Shown here in pieces: positions 61,874 through 64,000 of a DNA stretch of 64,000 nt. The stretch comes from Lihuaxuella thermophila (GTDB lineage Bacteria; Bacillota; Bacilli; Thermoactinomycetales; Thermoactinomycetaceae), in the NCBI RefSeq assembly GCF_900110165.1, contig NZ_FOCQ01000014.1, positions 1 through 64,000 of the forward strand. The letters are read 5' to 3'. The translations under genes and the position numbers were made by a program. The first letter of the stretch is position 1. Every line of letters begins with the position of its first letter. The notes under the pieces were generated by a model, which was given only the letters and a program-made list of their open reading frames with translations, searched no databases and was not told where the DNA came from.

Positions 61874-63634
61874 CTATTTCCCAAAATACTCCTTCCACCG
61901 TTCATCCACTAACTTCTTCACAGACGGGTCGGTTTCCAGCTCATCCGGGTAGCCGGGTTTCATCCGTGCATCCACCACGATCGGGAAACAGTAGCTGGGA
62001 TGGTGGCGGATCAGTTCAGTACGGGCATAGATGTCATATGCCGGGTCGAAACGGGTAAACACCGTCCACAGGAAAGGAGTCTGCCCGGAAGCGGCCTGGA
62101 TGTCATCCACCAGGAAGATAAACGGCCATTCCGAGAGTGCCTCCCCATGGTGTTCGAGCAGGCGGTCGGCCAGTTCGGGGGAGCTTTCAAATGATTCGGC
62201 TTCCAGTACCAATGCTCCTTTGCAATAGACGGCGGCGCTGCGGATGCCCGGCAGATCGGGTCCGTGATATTCTGCGGGCAGCCGGCGTTTCACCTCTCCC
62301 GTTCCGATGAGAACCGCTTTGCTTCCATGGTTGAAGCGGCGTCCGGTATAATCCAGCGTATCCATGGAGGTGTGGCCGAAAATAAACAGGTCCGTCGCCG
62401 GATCGAAGCGTTCCATGACCGTTTCAAACAGGCGCGGGAAATCGTCGAGCGGTGTGAGCTGATCGGTGACAATCAGGAACTTGGTGAGGGTGAGTTGGCC
62501 TTCCCCCAGGATGCGGAAAGCATTGGCGAGTGCTTCCCTGCTGTAGCTTTCCCTCACCACTGCGGCCGCCAGCGGATGGAAACCTGTTTCCGCGTAAGTC
62601 CACAGGTCGCGGACTCCGGGCATGGCCATCGGAAAAGCGGGCGACAACAGCCGTTGCAAAAATTCACCCATGTAGTAATCTTCCTGCCTGGGCTTGCCCA
62701 CAACGGTTGCCGGGTAAATGGCATCTTTGCGGTGGCGAACTTCTTTAACATGGAAAACAGGGAACTCATGCGCCAGGGAGTAGTAGCCGTAGTGGTCACC
62801 AAACGGCCCCTCCAGACGGCGTTCATGGGCGGGAACCATTCCCGACAAGATAAATTCCGCTTCGGCGATATAGGGGTACCCGCCGCCTTCGGGCCGGACC
62901 ACGGGAAGTTTTTGCCCGATGATCAGCGAAGTCAAGAGCAGCTCCGGCAAAAATTCCGGTACGGGTGCAATCGCGGATGCGATCAAGGCAGGCGGACCAC
63001 CCAGATGGACCCGAACCGGCAAGTCCTGATTCCGCTTCTCTGCCTCATGGTGGTGGAATCCCCCGCCCTTGTGGATTTGCCAGTGCATGCCGGTCGTTTG
63101 TTTGTCAAAAATCTGCATCCGGTACATACCGAGGTTGTGCTGCCCGGTCACCGGATGTTGCGTATAGACAAGCGGCAACGTAATAAACGGCCCCCCGTCT
63201 TCCTGCCAGGAAGTGATCACCGGCAGCCGGGTGAGGTCCACTTCTTCCTGTCTGCATTCCAGGGCGGGTGCCTGGTGTGCGGGAACCGTTTTCAACCCCA
63301 CTTTGAGCAGGTCGGCAATCAGTTTCCGTTCACTCCACAATGCCTTGGGAGTAGGGGGCATTAATTTGTGCATCAATTCAACGATCTGTTTCATCAATTG
63401 TTCCGGACGGGGGCCAAAAGCGAGATCGACCCGCTTCGAGGTTCCAAACAGGTTGGTGATGACCGGAAAGGAACTTCCTTTTACATTGGTAAAGAGAAGG
63501 GCCGGGCCTTCCTCGGCAATGACGCGCCGGTGGATTTCCGCCAGTTCCAGATGAGGGTCTACGGGAGCATGTATTTCCACCAGGTCATTTTCTCTTCTCA
63601 ATTGCTCGATAAAAGTGCGTAAGTTGGTATGCAA
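61874..63634 (-). CDS. UbiD-family decarboxylase, likely menaquinone pathway
   Basis: A 586-residue prenylated-FMN-dependent decarboxylase. Features are ENDLVEIHAPVDPHLELAEI, the active-site region EGPFGDHYGYYSLAHEFPVF (with the Glu/Asp/Arg set of UbiD) and HHHEAEKRN near the metal/prFMN site. Bacillales that use the futalosine route encode such a long UbiD homologue (MqnL-type); direct evidence for that pathway is not in this window. No UbiX is nearby. I prefer TTG 63634, eight bases after GGAGAG, over the ATG at 63652, which has no ribosome site. Confidence 0.88.
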   Translation of the reverse strand: MHTNLRTFIEQLRRENDLVEIHAPVDPHLELAEIHRRVIAEEGPALLFTNVKGSSFPVITNLFGTSKRVDLAFGPRPEQLMKQIVELMHKLMPPTPKALWSERKLIADLLKVGLKTVPAHQAPALECRQEEVDLTRLPVITSWQEDGGPFITLPLVYTQHPVTGQHNLGMYRMQIFDKQTTGMHWQIHKGGGFHHHEAEKRNQDLPVRVHLGGPPALIASAIAPVPEFLPELLLTSLIIGQKLPVVRPEGGGYPYIAEAEFILSGMVPAHERRLEGPFGDHYGYYSLAHEFPVFHVKEVRHRKDAIYPATVVGKPRQEDYYMGEFLQRLLSPAFPMAMPGVRDLWTYAETGFHPLAAAVVRESYSREALANAFRILGEGQLTLTKFLIVTDQLTPLDDFPRLFETVMERFDPATDLFIFGHTSMDTLDYTGRRFNHGSKAVLIGTGEVKRRLPAEYHGPDLPGIRSAAVYCKGALVLEAESFESSPELADRLLEHHGEALSEWPFIFLVDDIQAASGQTPFLWTVFTRFDPAYDIYARTELIRHHPSYCFPIVVDARMKPGYPDELETDPSVKKLVDERWKEYFGK

Positions 63635-63736
63635 TCGACATCTCTCCTGCATTAAATTCTAAAGCCTATTATACCGGAAACTCGGGTTAAGTCCTGTATG
63701 ATCCGGTTGAGTTCATAAATATGACGGAATTCAAAA

Positions 63737-63772
63737 TAAAAAGCAGGCCCTCATCGGATTCCTGCTTTTTAT
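63737..63772. terminator. Terminator between the UbiD and GNAT genes
   Basis: AAAAGCAGG / CCTGCTTTTT arms flank CCCTCATCGGATT. On the minus strand it follows the GNAT gene; both strands have T-runs. Confidence 0.8.
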
Positions 63773-63782
63773 GCGAACAAAC

Positions 63783-64000
63783 CTAGATTTGTTTATAATA
63801 AAACACCGTTTCGTGAAGATCTCCGTCAGCGGACCGGGCGTAATGGGGAATTCGCCCTGCTTCCACATAACCGCATGAACGATACAGAGCGTTGGAGGGA
63901 TCGCCTGCGCGTGTATCTAATACGAGTAATCTGCGATTTTCACTCTTTGCTTTCTCTTCGGCAAACTGCATCAGGATCCGACCCATTCCCTTGCGTCTGG
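63783..64000 (-). CDS. GNAT acetyltransferase, C-terminal part (partial at window edge)
   Basis: The frame runs off the window; visible residues start RRKGMGRILMQFAEEKA, the acetyl-CoA-binding R/Q-x-x-G-x-G/A motif, and continue to LYRSCGYVEAGRIPHYARSA and YYKQI. The C-terminal pattern (LDTRAGDPSNALYRSCGYVE) fits GNATs of the RimI/YitH kind. Substrate unknown. Confidence 0.88.
   Translation of the reverse strand, partial: RRKGMGRILMQFAEEKAKSENRRLLVLDTRAGDPSNALYRSCGYVEAGRIPHYARSADGDLHETVFYYKQI

Noticed and set aside
1-64000. CRISPR arrays, tRNA and rRNA genes
   Set aside because: No regularly spaced repeats and no tRNA or rRNA signature sequences were noticed on either strand.

Overview
The window looks like a chromosome segment of an endospore-forming Bacillales bacterium of moderate GC content. 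It carries a GerA-type germination operon, a YunB sporulation protein, an isoleucine-type T-box before cimA, a bpsAB-like type III polyketide pair and many TTG/GTG starts with strong AGGAGG-like ribosome sites. A Thermoactinomycetaceae-like host is my guess from gene content and composition; I could not search a database.

Layout. 1-180: 3' end of an IS200/IS605 tnpB gene with its hairpin right end, touching the stop codon of an AraC/GyrI-like regulator on the minus strand (176-1033), then a damaged VOC gene. 2008-14373: a tightly packed eight-gene plus-strand operon (exported membrane protein, ABC ATPase, ABC-2 permease, low-complexity membrane protein, MoxR ATPase, DUF58, frameshifted BatA-like VWA protein, large VWA protein), followed by a DUF3891 gene. 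15627-19352: gerA-type operon whose third gene is frameshifted. 19859-21783: FosB-like VOC protein, SDR-type epimerase, GNAT.

22731-34351 is the most unusual region: a surface protein with an LPQTA sorting signal, a class D sortase, and eight genes for a Gram-positive conjugation-type type IV secretion machine (TcpC/VirB8-like, small membrane protein, TcpE, VirB4/ConE ATPase, VirB6-like channel, second VirB8-like protein, transglycosylase-M23 fusion, VirD4/HerA-like ATPase). No relaxase, integrase or replication gene is visible beside it. It is followed by two small membrane proteins, a GNAT pseudogene made by an internal deletion, and an orphan c-di-AMP (ydaO-type) riboswitch with its terminator.

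36368-41918: CitA/DcuS-like two-component system, a cre operator and tctCBA for tricarboxylate uptake. 42726-44431: type III polyketide synthase plus ICMT-like methyltransferase. 44550-45977 (minus): AGCS sodium/alanine symporter. 46205-48209: promoter, T-box leader and cimA. 48392-49982: YitT-family protein convergent with a toxin-antitoxin pair. 50403-51887 (minus): double-domain ThyX homologue. 52054-58630: yunB and an opp/dpp peptide transporter (D-F-A-B-C). 58944-64000: decayed lipoprotein gene, two small membrane proteins, AIM24/TIGR00266 protein, sirtuin, UbiD-family decarboxylase (minus) and a partial GNAT (minus).

Several genes have single-base frameshifts (BatA-like, gerAC, minus-strand lipoprotein). 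They may be real decay or draft-sequence errors; the window alone cannot decide.
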